64,000 nucleotides of DNA from Roseburia sp. (GTDB lineage Bacteria; Bacillota; Clostridia; Lachnospirales; Lachnospiraceae): positions 62,001-126,000 of the forward strand of contig JAPFDX010000012.1 in the NCBI GenBank assembly GCA_026168605.1, written 5' to 3'. The notes under the pieces are model-generated. The model did not search any database and was not told the origin of the DNA. It saw nothing but the letters and a program-made list of their open reading frames with translations. The position numbers and the translations under genes are program-made. How positions within the stretch are numbered: position 1 is the stretch's first letter; each line of letters begins with the position of its first letter. Of the stretch, positions 47,350-56,306 are shown piece after piece.

Positions 47350-48708
47350 CTACGACAGAGCGTTGACATACTCCTTAAAGAAGCGCCCGCGCTCCTCATA
47401 ATTGGCAAACATCCCCCAGCTCGCGCACGCCGGCGACAAGAGAATGGCGTCCCCCTCTGCGGCGTTCTGCCAGCACACCTCCACCGCCTCCTTCAGACTG
47501 TCGCAGAGGACAATGTCAGAAAATCCGTGCGCTCTGGCACATTCTGCGATCTTCTCCCGCGTCTGCCCAATCAGCACCAGTTTTTTCACCTTGCCGTTAA
47601 AACTCTCGATCCATGCGTCGTAGGTAGAATCTTTGTCATAGCCTCCGCCGATCAGAAGCGTCGGGCGGTTCATCGCCGAAATGCCTTTGATCGCCGCATC
47701 CGGGTTCGTTCCCTTGGAATCATTGTAGAAACGGACGCCCTGCTTCTCCGTCACATACTCGATGCGGTGCTCCACCGCCTGAAACTGCCGCAGCGCCTCC
47801 ACCACAGTCTCCTTTGGAACGCCCATCGCAAACGCCATCGCGCAGGCTGCCATCACATTTTCATAGTTGTGCAGTCCCAGAATATTTAATTCATCGACCC
47901 GGATGATCCGCTGCGTCTCCTTCCCGTCCGCGTAAAAGATCTCCCCATCCTTATAGTAAAATCCCTTCGAAAGCTCGCGCCTGCTGGAAAAAAAGACGAC
48001 CTGCGTCCCAAGCGCCTCCCCGAACGCGCGCAATACCTCATCCTCATAGTTGAGCACACAGACGTCCGACGCCGTCTGGTTTTTCGTGATGCTCTCCTTT
48101 GTGCGGATGTAGCACTCCATCGTGTGATGGCGGTTTAAGTGATCCGGCGTGATATTTAAAATCGCCGAGACTTTCGGGTGAAATTCATGTACCGTCTCAA
48201 GCTGAAAACTGCTGATCTCCGCGACGGTCACGGTCTCCTCCGTCGTCTGTGCCGCAACCGAGGTGTATGGGATACCGATATTGCCGACCACCTTCACATC
48301 GCGAAAATGTCTGGCAAGGATCTCCCCGGTCAGCGCCGTTGTCGTCGTCTTGCCGTTCGTCCCGGTGATCGCCACGATCTCTCCCCGCGCAAAATAGTAC
48401 GCAAGCTCGATCTCCCCCCAGATCGGAATCCCCTTTTCCCGCAGCGCCTCAACCATCGGAAGATCCGTCGGCACGCCGGGGCTTATCACTGCCAGATCCA
48501 CGCGCTCCATATCATCCTCCGTCAGCTCGCCCAGAAGGATCTCCACATCCCCGAACACGGGCGCCCTTTTCCGCAGGGCGTCTGCATCCAGTTCTCTATT
48601 TCCATCAAAAAGAATCGTCGTAATTCCTTTTTCCCGCAAAAGCTCCGTCGCGGCAATGCCGCTCACCCCGGAGCCGATCACGAGCACCGTCTTTTTTGTC
48701 AAATCCAT
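47350..48708 (-). CDS. murD: UDP-N-acetylmuramoylalanine-D-glutamate ligase
   Basis: This 452-residue cytoplasmic ligase adds D-Glu to UDP-MurNAc-L-Ala. The N-terminal Rossmann domain starts VLVIGSGVSGIAATELL. The ATP site GTNGKTTTTALTGEIL is near 114. The carbamylated-Lys and metal region follows (NITPDHLNRHHTMECY), then the C-terminal domain has FYNDSKGTNPDA. GGAGG precedes the ATG. Confidence 0.96.
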   Translation of the reverse strand: MDLTKKTVLVIGSGVSGIAATELLREKGITTILFDGNRELDADALRKRAPVFGDVEILLGELTEDDMERVDLAVISPGVPTDLPMVEALREKGIPIWGEIELAYYFARGEIVAITGTNGKTTTTALTGEILARHFRDVKVVGNIGIPYTSVAAQTTEETVTVAEISSFQLETVHEFHPKVSAILNITPDHLNRHHTMECYIRTKESITKNQTASDVCVLNYEDEVLRAFGEALGTQVVFFSSRRELSKGFYYKDGEIFYADGKETQRIIRVDELNILGLHNYENVMAACAMAFAMGVPKETVVEALRQFQAVEHRIEYVTEKQGVRFYNDSKGTNPDAAIKGISAMNRPTLLIGGGYDKDSTYDAWIESFNGKVKKLVLIGQTREKIAECARAHGFSDIVLCDSLKEAVEVCWQNAAEGDAILLSPACASWGMFANYEERGRFFKEYVNALS

Positions 48709-48746
48709 AGGTTGCCTCCTTCATCCCCGCAAAACGGGATCCTGTT

Positions 48747-49700
48747 CTACATTGCAAGCAGTGCGATCATGCACAGAATGGCAGTCGTGATCGAGAACAC
48801 CGCTACCACTCTCGTCTCCGACCAGCCGCCCAGCTCAAAATGATGGTGGATGGGTGCCATACGGAAGATGCGCTTGCCTCCTGTCTTTTTAAAATAAGTC
48901 ACCTGGATCATCACCGACAGCACCTCCGCCAGATAGATAAAGCCGACGATCAGAATAAACAGTGGCATCTGCATCATGTACGCCGTGGATACGACGAAGC
49001 CCCCGAGCGCCAGCGATCCGGTATCTCCCATAAAGACGCTCGCCGGATATACGTTAAACAGCAAAAATCCAAGCAGCGCGCCCACGACCGCGCAGGTGAT
49101 CGGCGCAATGCCGGCGTGGGTTCCGATCGCAACAACCGAAAAAAAGGTCGCCACCATGATCGTCACACTCGACGCCAGACCGTCCAGACCGTCGGTAAAA
49201 TTGGTTCCGTTGACCGTTCCGATCACCGCAAGGTAAAGAATCGGAATCGCCAGCCATCCGACATTTAAGTACTTTCCGCCGGAAAATGGGATCAGCATGG
49301 TGAGCGCCACATTGGAGTAGCGCACCATGTAAACCGCAAAAACCGTCGTCACGACAAGCTGGCAGAGCATTTTCTGCCACGGAAGCAGTCCGTCCGAACG
49401 GCGCAGCACAACCTTTAAATAATCGTCGAGAAATCCGATCACGCCAAATCCCACCGTCATAAAAAGGATCGGGATGATCTTCGGATAATCTTTTACATAA
49501 AATAAGGAGGTGACTGTGATACTTGCAAGGATCATCAGTCCGCCCATCGTGGGCGTTCCATTTTTCTTAAGATGCGACTCCAGCTCCTTGCGCTCGGTCT
49601 GACCGATTTTTAATCTGCGCAGAAACGGAATCACGATCGGTCCCAAAAGCGCACTGATGGCAAATGCCACGATCACCGGAATTACGATTTCATATGTCAT
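48747..49700 (-). CDS. mraY: Phospho-N-acetylmuramoyl-pentapeptide-transferase
   Basis: ATG 49700 (MTYEIVIPVIVAF) with GAGGTG gives 317 residues and ten helices. It makes lipid I from UDP-MurNAc-pentapeptide and undecaprenyl phosphate. Key motifs are KKNGTPTMGG, the Asp pair GFLDDYLKVV, NGTNFTDGLDGLASSV and the C-terminal MAPIHHHFELGGWSE. Confidence 0.96.
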   Translation of the reverse strand: MTYEIVIPVIVAFAISALLGPIVIPFLRRLKIGQTERKELESHLKKNGTPTMGGLMILASITVTSLFYVKDYPKIIPILFMTVGFGVIGFLDDYLKVVLRRSDGLLPWQKMLCQLVVTTVFAVYMVRYSNVALTMLIPFSGGKYLNVGWLAIPILYLAVIGTVNGTNFTDGLDGLASSVTIMVATFFSVVAIGTHAGIAPITCAVVGALLGFLLFNVYPASVFMGDTGSLALGGFVVSTAYMMQMPLFILIVGFIYLAEVLSVMIQVTYFKKTGGKRIFRMAPIHHHFELGGWSETRVVAVFSITTAILCMIALLAM

Positions 49701-49777
49701 AATCAACACCTCATATCCTTTTATCTTCGCAAAAGCGTGCCTATACTTTTAACTTTTCTAGTATACGTTATTTTATC

Positions 49778-51511
49778 CTATTTATCAAGGTAAGGCAAAA
49801 TGTTTTCCATAATTTCACGCACGACCGGGGCGGCGATCAGACCGCCATAGTAAGTGCCCTGCGGGTTGTTGATCAGCGCCAGCACCAGCACCTTTGGATC
49901 GTCCGCCGGGGCAAAGCCCAGAAAAGATGAAATATAGCGGTTCGCGCTTCGCGGCAGCGTCTGTGAAGTCGCCGTCTTGCCTCCGATGGAATAACCCTCG
50001 ATCTTTGCATTTTTGCCGCCGCCCTCGGATACCACCTTTTCGAGAAGGTACTGCATCGTCTCCGACGTCTCCTCACTGCAGATATTTTCCTGCGTCTCGT
50101 ATTCGAGTTTTTCGACAAGCGTGCCGTCCTCCGTCCGGATCTCCACGCCAAAATGCGGCGTCACCCGCGTTCCCCCATTTATAATAGAAGAAACAGTCGT
50201 CACAAGCTGGATTGGCGTGATCTGAAAAGACTGTCCAAAGGAAATGGTCGCAAGCTCGACCGGACCTACATTTTCTTTTTTGTGCATGATGGTCGCCGCC
50301 TCACCCGGCAGGTCCACCGCCGTCTTCTGCGTCAGCCCGAACTGATTGAAGTATTTATAATAATTGTCCACGCCGAGCCGCTCGCCAAGCTCGATAAACA
50401 CTGGATTGCAGGAATTCATGATCCCCGTCTCAAACGTCTCTGCGCCGTGTCCGGTCGTCTTGGCACAGCGGATCCTGCGGTCTTCCACCATCTTGTAGCC
50501 CGGGCAGAAGAAGGTGTCCTCCAGTCCTACCACGCCCTCCTCGAGCGCCGCCGTCGCCGTGATGATCTTAAATGTCGATCCCGGCTCGTAGGTGTCGCTG
50601 ATGCACTGGTTTCTCCACATCTGGTTTAAAAGCTCCTGCTTCTCCTCCCCGCTCACTGTGTCCGTATCCACTCCGGTCAGAGTGAACGGTTCATTCAGGT
50701 TAAACTCCGGATAATTGACCATCGCCATCAGCTCGCCGTTCTGCGGATTCATCACAATGATGGAGACGCTGTCCGCCTGCTTCTTCCGGTATGCCTTCTC
50801 CGCCGCCTGCTCACAGTACTGCTGGATATTCACATCCATGGAGATATAGAGATCGCAGCCGTTGACGGGCTCCATACGCGTCTCGCCCGCATTCTCGATC
50901 TCAATGCCGCGCGCATCCGTGAGCGTCAGGATCTTGCCGTTTGTTCCCTGCATATAGGAATCGTATTTCACCTCAAGTCCGATGATGCCTTGATTGTCCG
51001 CGCCCGTAAAGCCGAGTACCTTGGACGCCAGGCTGTCATACGGATAATAGCGCTTGTAGTCCTCATCGACCTTGATCCCCGCCAGACCATACGAGCGGAT
51101 GCGGTCTCCGGTCTCCTTTGGCACGTTTGTCTTGATACGCTCAATGGAACTCACTTTCTCCACGCGCTTTCTGACTTCCTCCTCGCCCATCCCAAGCTCC
51201 GTCACCAGCGCATCGATCACCTTTTCGGGTTCTTCGATCTGGCTGTGGATCACGGAAACCGTACAGACAGACTGGTTTGTCGCCAGCACCGTGCCCGTCG
51301 CGTCGATGATCTTACCGCGCGCCGCCTTGATGTCTCTCTCCCTCTCATGAAGGTTTTCCGCCTTCTGTCCGTAGTATTCCGAACAAAACACCATAAGGTA
51401 TACCAGTCTCCCGATCAAAAACAGCAGTACGAAAAATACTGCCAGAAAGATGATCCATGTCTTTTTCCGGTGGTGCGTTTTATTTCTGACAAACGGCAAT
51501 TCTCCCTGCAT
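49778..51511 (-). CDS. Class B penicillin-binding protein (SpoVD/FtsI-like) with KTA in place of KTG
   Basis: ATG 51511 (MQGELPFVRNKTHHRKKTW) with GAGG 9 nt upstream gives 577 residues; the in-frame ATG at 51553 lies in the loop of a hairpin. There is one N-terminal helix (~20-42), a dimerisation domain, and a transpeptidase domain with GSTFKI (Ser nucleophile), SCNP as SxN, and KTAT where KTGT is usual. It has no PASTA domain. It follows another class B PBP; in related genomes such a pair is FtsI plus sporulation SpoVD. The hairpin between them suggests separate control. Confidence 0.88.
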   Translation of the reverse strand: MQGELPFVRNKTHHRKKTWIIFLAVFFVLLFLIGRLVYLMVFCSEYYGQKAENLHERERDIKAARGKIIDATGTVLATNQSVCTVSVIHSQIEEPEKVIDALVTELGMGEEEVRKRVEKVSSIERIKTNVPKETGDRIRSYGLAGIKVDEDYKRYYPYDSLASKVLGFTGADNQGIIGLEVKYDSYMQGTNGKILTLTDARGIEIENAGETRMEPVNGCDLYISMDVNIQQYCEQAAEKAYRKKQADSVSIIVMNPQNGELMAMVNYPEFNLNEPFTLTGVDTDTVSGEEKQELLNQMWRNQCISDTYEPGSTFKIITATAALEEGVVGLEDTFFCPGYKMVEDRRIRCAKTTGHGAETFETGIMNSCNPVFIELGERLGVDNYYKYFNQFGLTQKTAVDLPGEAATIMHKKENVGPVELATISFGQSFQITPIQLVTTVSSIINGGTRVTPHFGVEIRTEDGTLVEKLEYETQENICSEETSETMQYLLEKVVSEGGGKNAKIEGYSIGGKTATSQTLPRSANRYISSFLGFAPADDPKVLVLALINNPQGTYYGGLIAAPVVREIMENILPYLDK

Positions 51512-51518
51512 ATGCAAA

Positions 51519-51567
51519 AACCTCACGAAAGTTATCCTTAGAATTTTATTCATACTTTCGTGAGGTT
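51519..51567 (-). terminator. Perfect 14-bp hairpin with T-tract between the two PBP genes
   Basis: AACCTCACGAAAGT (51519-51532) is exactly complementary to 51554-51567, with a 21-nt loop. On the minus strand it starts 5 nt after the first PBP stop and is followed by TTTTTGC, like a terminator. The 3' arm ends GTGAGGTT, which contains the ribosome site of the second PBP, so folding would also block its translation. Confidence 0.7.
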
Positions 51568-51572
51568 ATACA

Positions 51573-53714
51573 TCATTCCTGATTATCCGGTGAAGGGGTG
51601 TCCCCCGCTCCGGCGTCCGCGGGCGGTGGTTCGGCTTCCCCCGCTCCGGCATCCGCAGGCGGTGGTTCGGCATCTCCTGCTCCGGCGTCTGCCGGCGGCT
51701 CGGCGTCTGCCCCCTCCTGGTTGCCTGGCAGTTCTTCCGTGGTATCCGGCACGTCGGTGAGACCGTCCTCCACCGGAACTTCCGTATTGACAATATCCGT
51801 CAGCGCCACAGCTCCGGAGTCCTCGCCCTTGATATCCCAGCCCGCGTGAACTCCCGTGGATTCTTCATCGCGGTAGATATTCATATACGGAAGAACCTCC
51901 TCGAGGATCTCGCGTGTGATGTTCTGCGCAAAGGTACTGTGCCACTGTTCTTCCACATTCGGCTCATCCACCACGCAGTAGATCACAAGCTCCGGGTTTT
52001 CCACCGGTGCAAAGCCGATGAATGACAGCAGATAATTCACGCCGTCACGCCCCGCTTTCTGTGCGGTTCCGGTTTTGCCTCCCATGGAGTAGCCGTCAAC
52101 CTTTGCGGTTTTTGCCGTTCCGCCCGTGACTGTCGAATACATATACTGCTTTAATATATCGCTCGTCTGTTTCGAGATGGTCTGGCGAAGCAACGTCGGA
52201 GAGATATCTTCGATCGTGTTGCCGTTTTCATCCGTGATCTTTTTCACAACCCTCGGCTGGTACAGATCTCCGCCGTTGACGATCGAGCAGAACGCCGTCG
52301 TAAGCTGGATCATCGAGGTGTTAAAGTTCTGACCGAAGGAGTTTGTCGCAAGATCGATCGGCGTCATGTTATCCTTGGTGTAGATCAAAGAATCCGTCCG
52401 CGTCTCGCCTGGCAGATCGATATTCGTCTTTTGTCCGAAACCGAAGATCTGCTGGTACTCCGTAAAATTCGCCGCTCCGATGCTGTAAGACATCTGCATC
52501 AGCGCGTCATTGCAGGAGTTCATCAACGCCTGCTCCAGCGTCTCCATCCCGTGTCCCTGGCGGTTGACACAGTTGACTCTATGCCCGCCGACCATCTCGT
52601 AACCGTCGCACAGATAGGTCTCGCCGCCGAGCAGCGTTCCTGTCTCAAGTCCTGCCGCCATCGTAAATGGCTTCGCCGTCGATCCCGGCTCGTAGGTGTA
52701 GGTCACACAGAAGTTCTGCCAGAGCTTATTCAGCTCATCCATCTTCGTCTCCTCATCCATCGCCGCCAGTTCTTCTTCCGTATAGTAAGCGGACAGATCT
52801 CTCGGATTGCTCAGATCGTAATTCGGATAATTTGCCATCGCAAGGACGTCGCCATTGTTCGGATCCATGATCACAACGCCGATATGCGTCGCCCCGGCGT
52901 CCCCCTCCCTGAAATTATTGGTGTACGCCTCATTAAATTCCGCGATCTTCTGCTCCACGACCGCCTGGATATTGACGTCGATCGTAGAGACGATATTGTT
53001 TCCGTTGACCGCGGGTTGGATCGTCTTCTCAAAGTTATTGTCGGTATTCAGATATCCGTATTCCCTGCCGTCAATCCCGTTTAACGTGCTGTTATAGTAG
53101 TTCTCCAGTCCGTTCACACCGACATTTCCCGCCGCCGTAAAGCCGATCACAGCGCTCGCAAGCGCGTCATACGGATATTCTCTCTGGTACTCTTTCTCAA
53201 ACCACACGCCTTTAATGTTCGGATTGACCTTGTTATCCTTCTCGTCCACCGCCTCCTGAAGTTCCACAAACGGCTGTATCTCCTCGTAGGACGCCTTTTT
53301 CTTCAGAACGATATAGCGGCTTTCCGGATCCTCCCGCACATAACCGTAAAGTTCATCCTCGGTCAGTTCCGGAAAGCACTGCACCAGCGCCCGGATCGTC
53401 GGATCGATATACTCCTCATCGCTTGTCAGCACGGAGCAGTCCAGGATCACGTTGTAGACGGCGATGCTTGTCGCGAGCACCGTACCCTTGGTATCTACAA
53501 TATCACCTCTCTGGTACGGGATCGTCTGACTGTCATACTCCTGCTGCGACAGCACGATCTTCTCATATTTCTCACCGCTCGTATGCTCAATATACATCAG
53601 CCTCCCGATCAGAAATATCAGCATAAATGAAACCACACCAAACATGACCAGAAGCTTCTTCTGCATCCGCCTGGGAAATTTCGTCATCGGCTTCTTTTTC
53701 TTCTTCCCTGCCAT
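51573..53714 (-). CDS. ftsI: Class B penicillin-binding protein FtsI/PBP2-like with repetitive C-terminal tail
   Basis: ATG 53714 (MAGKKKKKPMTKFPRR), with GGAG 5 nt upstream, is preferred to ATG 53729 and gives 713 residues. The helix is at ~25-45. The transpeptidase motifs are complete: GSTAKPF (Ser, Lys), SCND and GGKTGTAQ. After the catalytic domain, about 70 residues form a Pro/Ala/Asp/Gly-rich acidic tail with three repeats of PADAGAGDAEPP type. It cross-links septal peptidoglycan with the SEDS enzyme. There is no PASTA domain. Confidence 0.92.
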   Translation of the reverse strand: MAGKKKKKPMTKFPRRMQKKLLVMFGVVSFMLIFLIGRLMYIEHTSGEKYEKIVLSQQEYDSQTIPYQRGDIVDTKGTVLATSIAVYNVILDCSVLTSDEEYIDPTIRALVQCFPELTEDELYGYVREDPESRYIVLKKKASYEEIQPFVELQEAVDEKDNKVNPNIKGVWFEKEYQREYPYDALASAVIGFTAAGNVGVNGLENYYNSTLNGIDGREYGYLNTDNNFEKTIQPAVNGNNIVSTIDVNIQAVVEQKIAEFNEAYTNNFREGDAGATHIGVVIMDPNNGDVLAMANYPNYDLSNPRDLSAYYTEEELAAMDEETKMDELNKLWQNFCVTYTYEPGSTAKPFTMAAGLETGTLLGGETYLCDGYEMVGGHRVNCVNRQGHGMETLEQALMNSCNDALMQMSYSIGAANFTEYQQIFGFGQKTNIDLPGETRTDSLIYTKDNMTPIDLATNSFGQNFNTSMIQLTTAFCSIVNGGDLYQPRVVKKITDENGNTIEDISPTLLRQTISKQTSDILKQYMYSTVTGGTAKTAKVDGYSMGGKTGTAQKAGRDGVNYLLSFIGFAPVENPELVIYCVVDEPNVEEQWHSTFAQNITREILEEVLPYMNIYRDEESTGVHAGWDIKGEDSGAVALTDIVNTEVPVEDGLTDVPDTTEELPGNQEGADAEPPADAGAGDAEPPPADAGAGEAEPPPADAGAGDTPSPDNQE
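51602..51706. repeat. Three tandem repeats encoding the PBP tail
   Basis: Two 36-bp units and one 33-bp unit lie end to end, encoding near-identical Pro/Ala/Asp/Gly motifs. Units one and two differ at only a few positions, so the array probably changes length by slippage. Confidence 0.8.
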
Positions 53715-53731
53715 CTGTACTCCTGCCATTT

Positions 53732-54256
53732 CTATTCTTCAGGAATCTCTCCATACTGGTTCATGTAATCGTCGTCGCCAACCGAATAGTAGACAATCTG
53801 TGATTCCCTTGCATAGGACATTCCAAGCTCCGTCATAGCCTCCTGCCGCACGCTGTCAAGATTTTTCGCCGTACTGATGCGCTTATAAGCCTCGTCATTG
53901 TCCGCCTTCAGATCTGCAATCTGACTCTCCAACGCAGATATGGTTCTCATGCGCGCCGTGATATCCGACTGAAGCTTGATGTAAACGCCTGCAAATGTGC
54001 CAAAAACCAAGACCGCCATCGTCAGAAACGCGACATAGCTCTTGCTTGTCCGAAGCGCCTTCTGCTGATTCCTGCGCACCGCGCGCTGTCTTCTCTTCCG
54101 CTCTAACTCCTGCTCCCTGCGGATACGCTCCTCGCGCTCTCTCCGGTAATCCGGCACTGCCTCCATGCGGCGGACCGCATTGCCCTCGATATAATATTCC
54201 TTCCGCGCGCCGCCTCTCTGTGCCGTGGCACTGCGGCGCCTGGTTCGTTGCTCCAT
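53732..54256 (-). CDS. ftsL: Cell division protein FtsL-like
   Basis: The protein is 174 residues with a long basic cytoplasmic part (~1-70, rich in Arg and Glu), one helix (SYVAFLTMAVLVFGTFAGVYI) and an extracellular leucine-zipper-like coil (ISALESQIADLKADNDEAYKRI). Size, topology and position between rsmH and the PBP identify FtsL. It recruits the septal synthases with FtsB/DivIC and FtsQ. Sequence alone is weakly conserved in this family. Confidence 0.82.
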   Translation of the reverse strand: MEQRTRRRSATAQRGGARKEYYIEGNAVRRMEAVPDYRREREERIRREQELERKRRQRAVRRNQQKALRTSKSYVAFLTMAVLVFGTFAGVYIKLQSDITARMRTISALESQIADLKADNDEAYKRISTAKNLDSVRQEAMTELGMSYARESQIVYYSVGDDDYMNQYGEIPEE

Positions 54257-54298
54257 AACAAATCCCCCCTCTTATTCTCTTCCCTGTCTATGCCCTCG

Positions 54299-55237
54299 CT
54301 ACCTTCGTTCAAAAACGCGGAGTTTCGCGCTCTTGGAACGCGAATTTTCCTGCAGTTCTCTCTCTCCCGGCAATATCGGCTTTCTCGTCACCACAGTACC
54401 TTTTGACACCTTCCCGCACACGCAGACCGGAAAATCTGCCGGACAGGTGCACGGGTTTTCATTTTTCTTAAAAATCGTCTTTACGATCCGGTCCTCCAAG
54501 GAATGGAACGTGATAATACAGATGCGCCCGCCCGGATTTAACAGATCGATCATCTCGTCCAGATGATTCCCAAGCACCTCAAGCTCCTTGTTCAACTCAA
54601 TGCGGATCGCCTGAAATGTACGCTTCGCCGGATGTCCTCCGGTCGCCTGCACTTTCATCGGGATCGCCGCCCGGATGATCTCCGTCAGCTCTCCCGCCGT
54701 CTCTACCGGTTTCTTCTGCCGCGCTGCCACGATGTGCTTCGCGATATTTTTTGCAAACTTGTCCTCCCCGAAATCGCGGATGATGCGGTACAAGTCTTTC
54801 TCACTGTATGTATTGACAATATCCCGCGCCGTCAGCGTCTGTCTGTCGTCCATCCGCATATCAAGCGGTGCGTTCTCCTCGCGGTAGGTAAACCCGCGCT
54901 CCGGCGTATCCAACTGGAAGGAGGAAACCCCCAGATCCAGCACGATGCCATCCACGTGTTCCACACCGATGGCATACAGTTCTTCCTTCATATTGGCATA
55001 ATTGCTGCGGATGATCGTCACCCGGTCGCCAAACGGCGCCAGTCTCTCCCCGGCGGCACGGATGGCGTCGGCGTCCTGGTCGATCCCGATCAGTCTCCCT
55101 TTTTCGGAAAGGCGCTTCGCCACCTCGCTGGCGTGTCCGCCGCCTCCCAGGGTTCCATCCACATAGATTCCGTCCGGCCTGATATTCAGATTTTTAATTG
55201 TCTCTTCCAGTAATACGGAATAATGTGAAAACTCCAC
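54299..55237 (-). CDS. rsmH: 16S rRNA (cytosine(1402)-N(4))-methyltransferase
   Basis: The protein is 312 residues with a GTG start at 55237 and GGAGG 7 nt upstream. Motifs are [13 protein letters not shown] at the start, the SAM site [13 protein letters not shown] near 30, [11 protein letters not shown] near 100, and [15 protein letters not shown] near 240. It methylates C1402 in the ribosomal P site. It occupies the usual place after mraZ. Confidence 0.97.
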   Translation of the reverse strand: MEFSHYSVLLEETIKNLNIRPDGIYVDGTLGGGGHASEVAKRLSEKGRLIGIDQDADAIRAAGERLAPFGDRVTIIRSNYANMKEELYAIGVEHVDGIVLDLGVSSFQLDTPERGFTYREENAPLDMRMDDRQTLTARDIVNTYSEKDLYRIIRDFGEDKFAKNIAKHIVAARQKKPVETAGELTEIIRAAIPMKVQATGGHPAKRTFQAIRIELNKELEVLGNHLDEMIDLLNPGGRICIITFHSLEDRIVKTIFKKNENPCTCPADFPVCVCGKVSKGTVVTRKPILPGERELQENSRSKSAKLRVFERR

Positions 55238-55253
55238 CGGTCTGCCTCCTTCA

Positions 55254-55688
55254 TCAGATGCTAAAGCCCATCTCTGCCATATGCTCTGCTATCTCATCCA
55301 TCTCATCTTCATCATAAGTATTCTCAAGCCATCTCTCCTTGTCCCAGATCTCCACACGGTTGAGCACGCCGACCAAAACCACATCTTTCTGTAAATCTGC
55401 GTATTCCCGGAGCACCGGCGGGAGCAGGATTCTTCCCTGCTTGTCCAGCTCCATCGAAGCTGCGCCTGCAAAGAAGAAACGGGAGAATTTTCTTGCGTCC
55501 TTGGAGGTCATGGAAATGCTGCGGAATTTTTCTTCGATGTTCTGCCATTCTTCTGCGGGATACACAAACAAGCATCCATCCAGTCCCTTCGTAACAACAA
55601 ATTCAGCCCCCAACTGGTCTCTGAACTTGGATGGAACTATCAGTCTGCCCTTAGCGTCCACTGTGTGATTGTACTCTCCCATGAACAT
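55254..55688 (-). CDS. mraZ: Transcriptional regulator MraZ
   Basis: The protein is 144 residues with two AbrB-like swapped-hairpin repeats: [21 protein letters not shown] near the start and [20 protein letters not shown] in the second half, each with the DxxGR core. It forms a ring that binds repeated GTGG-type boxes and represses its own dcw operon. Four such boxes lie 100-160 bp upstream. It is the first gene of the dcw cluster. Confidence 0.96.
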   Translation of the reverse strand: MFMGEYNHTVDAKGRLIVPSKFRDQLGAEFVVTKGLDGCLFVYPAEEWQNIEEKFRSISMTSKDARKFSRFFFAGAASMELDKQGRILLPPVLREYADLQKDVVLVGVLNRVEIWDKERWLENTYDEDEMDEIAEHMAEMGFSI

Positions 55689-55789
55689 GACGCGAACACC
55701 TGCCTTCCATGTGAAACCGTCTCGTCAGACACGTCTCACCGGATTCCTTCCGTGACTTCAGGTTTTCCACAAAGTTATGAACTTATCCA

Positions 55790-55847
55790 CCACTTTGTAC
55801 CATTACTCACCACTTTCCTCCACTTGTATGACTATCTTACTCCACTT
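55790..55847 (-). promoter_or_regulatory. Four MraZ boxes upstream of mraZ
   Basis: The minus strand has AAGTGG four times (55847-55842, 55825-55820, 55815-55810, 55795-55790), each followed by A/TG. The spacings of 22, 10 and 20 bp keep all four on one helical face. TTGCTT and TAAGAT with a 16-bp spacer overlap the first box and may be the promoter. This fits MraZ autoregulation. Confidence 0.7.
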
Positions 55848-55924
55848 CACAGAAAAAAGCAACAGAAAATGTGGAAACCAAAATGGAAAAATACGGGAAC
55901 TCTGTGTTTTTTTGCACACAAAAA

Positions 55925-55950
55925 AGGCAGGTCAGTTTCCTGACCTGCCT
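55925..55950 (-). terminator. Rho-independent terminator after the Spo0E-like gene
   Basis: A perfect 11-bp stem AGGCAGGTCAG (55925-55935) with its complement at 55940-55950 and a TTTC loop is followed on the minus strand by TTTTTGTGTG. It insulates mraZ from the upstream small gene. Confidence 0.9.
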
Positions 55951-55972
55951 GATCTTCCGATCACCGCCGTCT

Positions 55973-56137
55973 CTATGTGGCGATTCTCTCTGTCTGCTCT
56001 AGGTACTCTTCAATCAGCTTGTCCAGCCTCGTGCTCTTCTCATAGTAATTTTCAAATTCATCCCTCTGCAACAGTGCCTCATTCAGCTCGCTTCTGGCGC
56101 TCTCTATCTTCCTTTGTAACTCATAGATTCCTTCCAT
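55973..56137 (-). CDS. Spo0E-like sporulation regulatory phosphatase (54 residues)
   Basis: This small gene reads MEGIYELQRKIESARSELNE and continues to STRLDKLIEEYLEQTERIAT. It is a two-helix protein with the Spo0E hallmark SxxLDxLIxxY intact. Family members dephosphorylate Spo0A-P (or bind it) to hold back sporulation. AAGGAGG lies 6 nt before the ATG, a terminator follows the stop, and a perfect Spo0A box lies 155 bp upstream. Length is typical for the family (50-60). Confidence 0.88.
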   Translation of the reverse strand: MEGIYELQRKIESARSELNEALLQRDEFENYYEKSTRLDKLIEEYLEQTERIAT

Positions 56138-56291
56138 ATGAATCCTCCTTAACTACCAAGATTCTTATGCTCATCCCCTTATCTTGTTTTGCTTCCACCA
56201 AGACCAGCAACATATAGTCCCTTCCGTACTATTATATTACTCCCTCATATGGCAAAAATCAACGAAAACCACACGCCACAAGTCTGCATTT

Positions 56292-56298
56292 TTCGACA
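56292..56298 (-). promoter_or_regulatory. Perfect Spo0A box upstream of the Spo0E-like gene
   Basis: Minus-strand TGTCGAA at 56298-56292 matches the 0A box exactly and is intergenic. A TATAAT (minus, 56236-56231) about 60 bp closer to the gene is a plausible -10. A 7-mer can occur by chance, so this rests on context. Confidence 0.45.
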
Positions 56299-56306
56299 TT
56301 TCTCTG

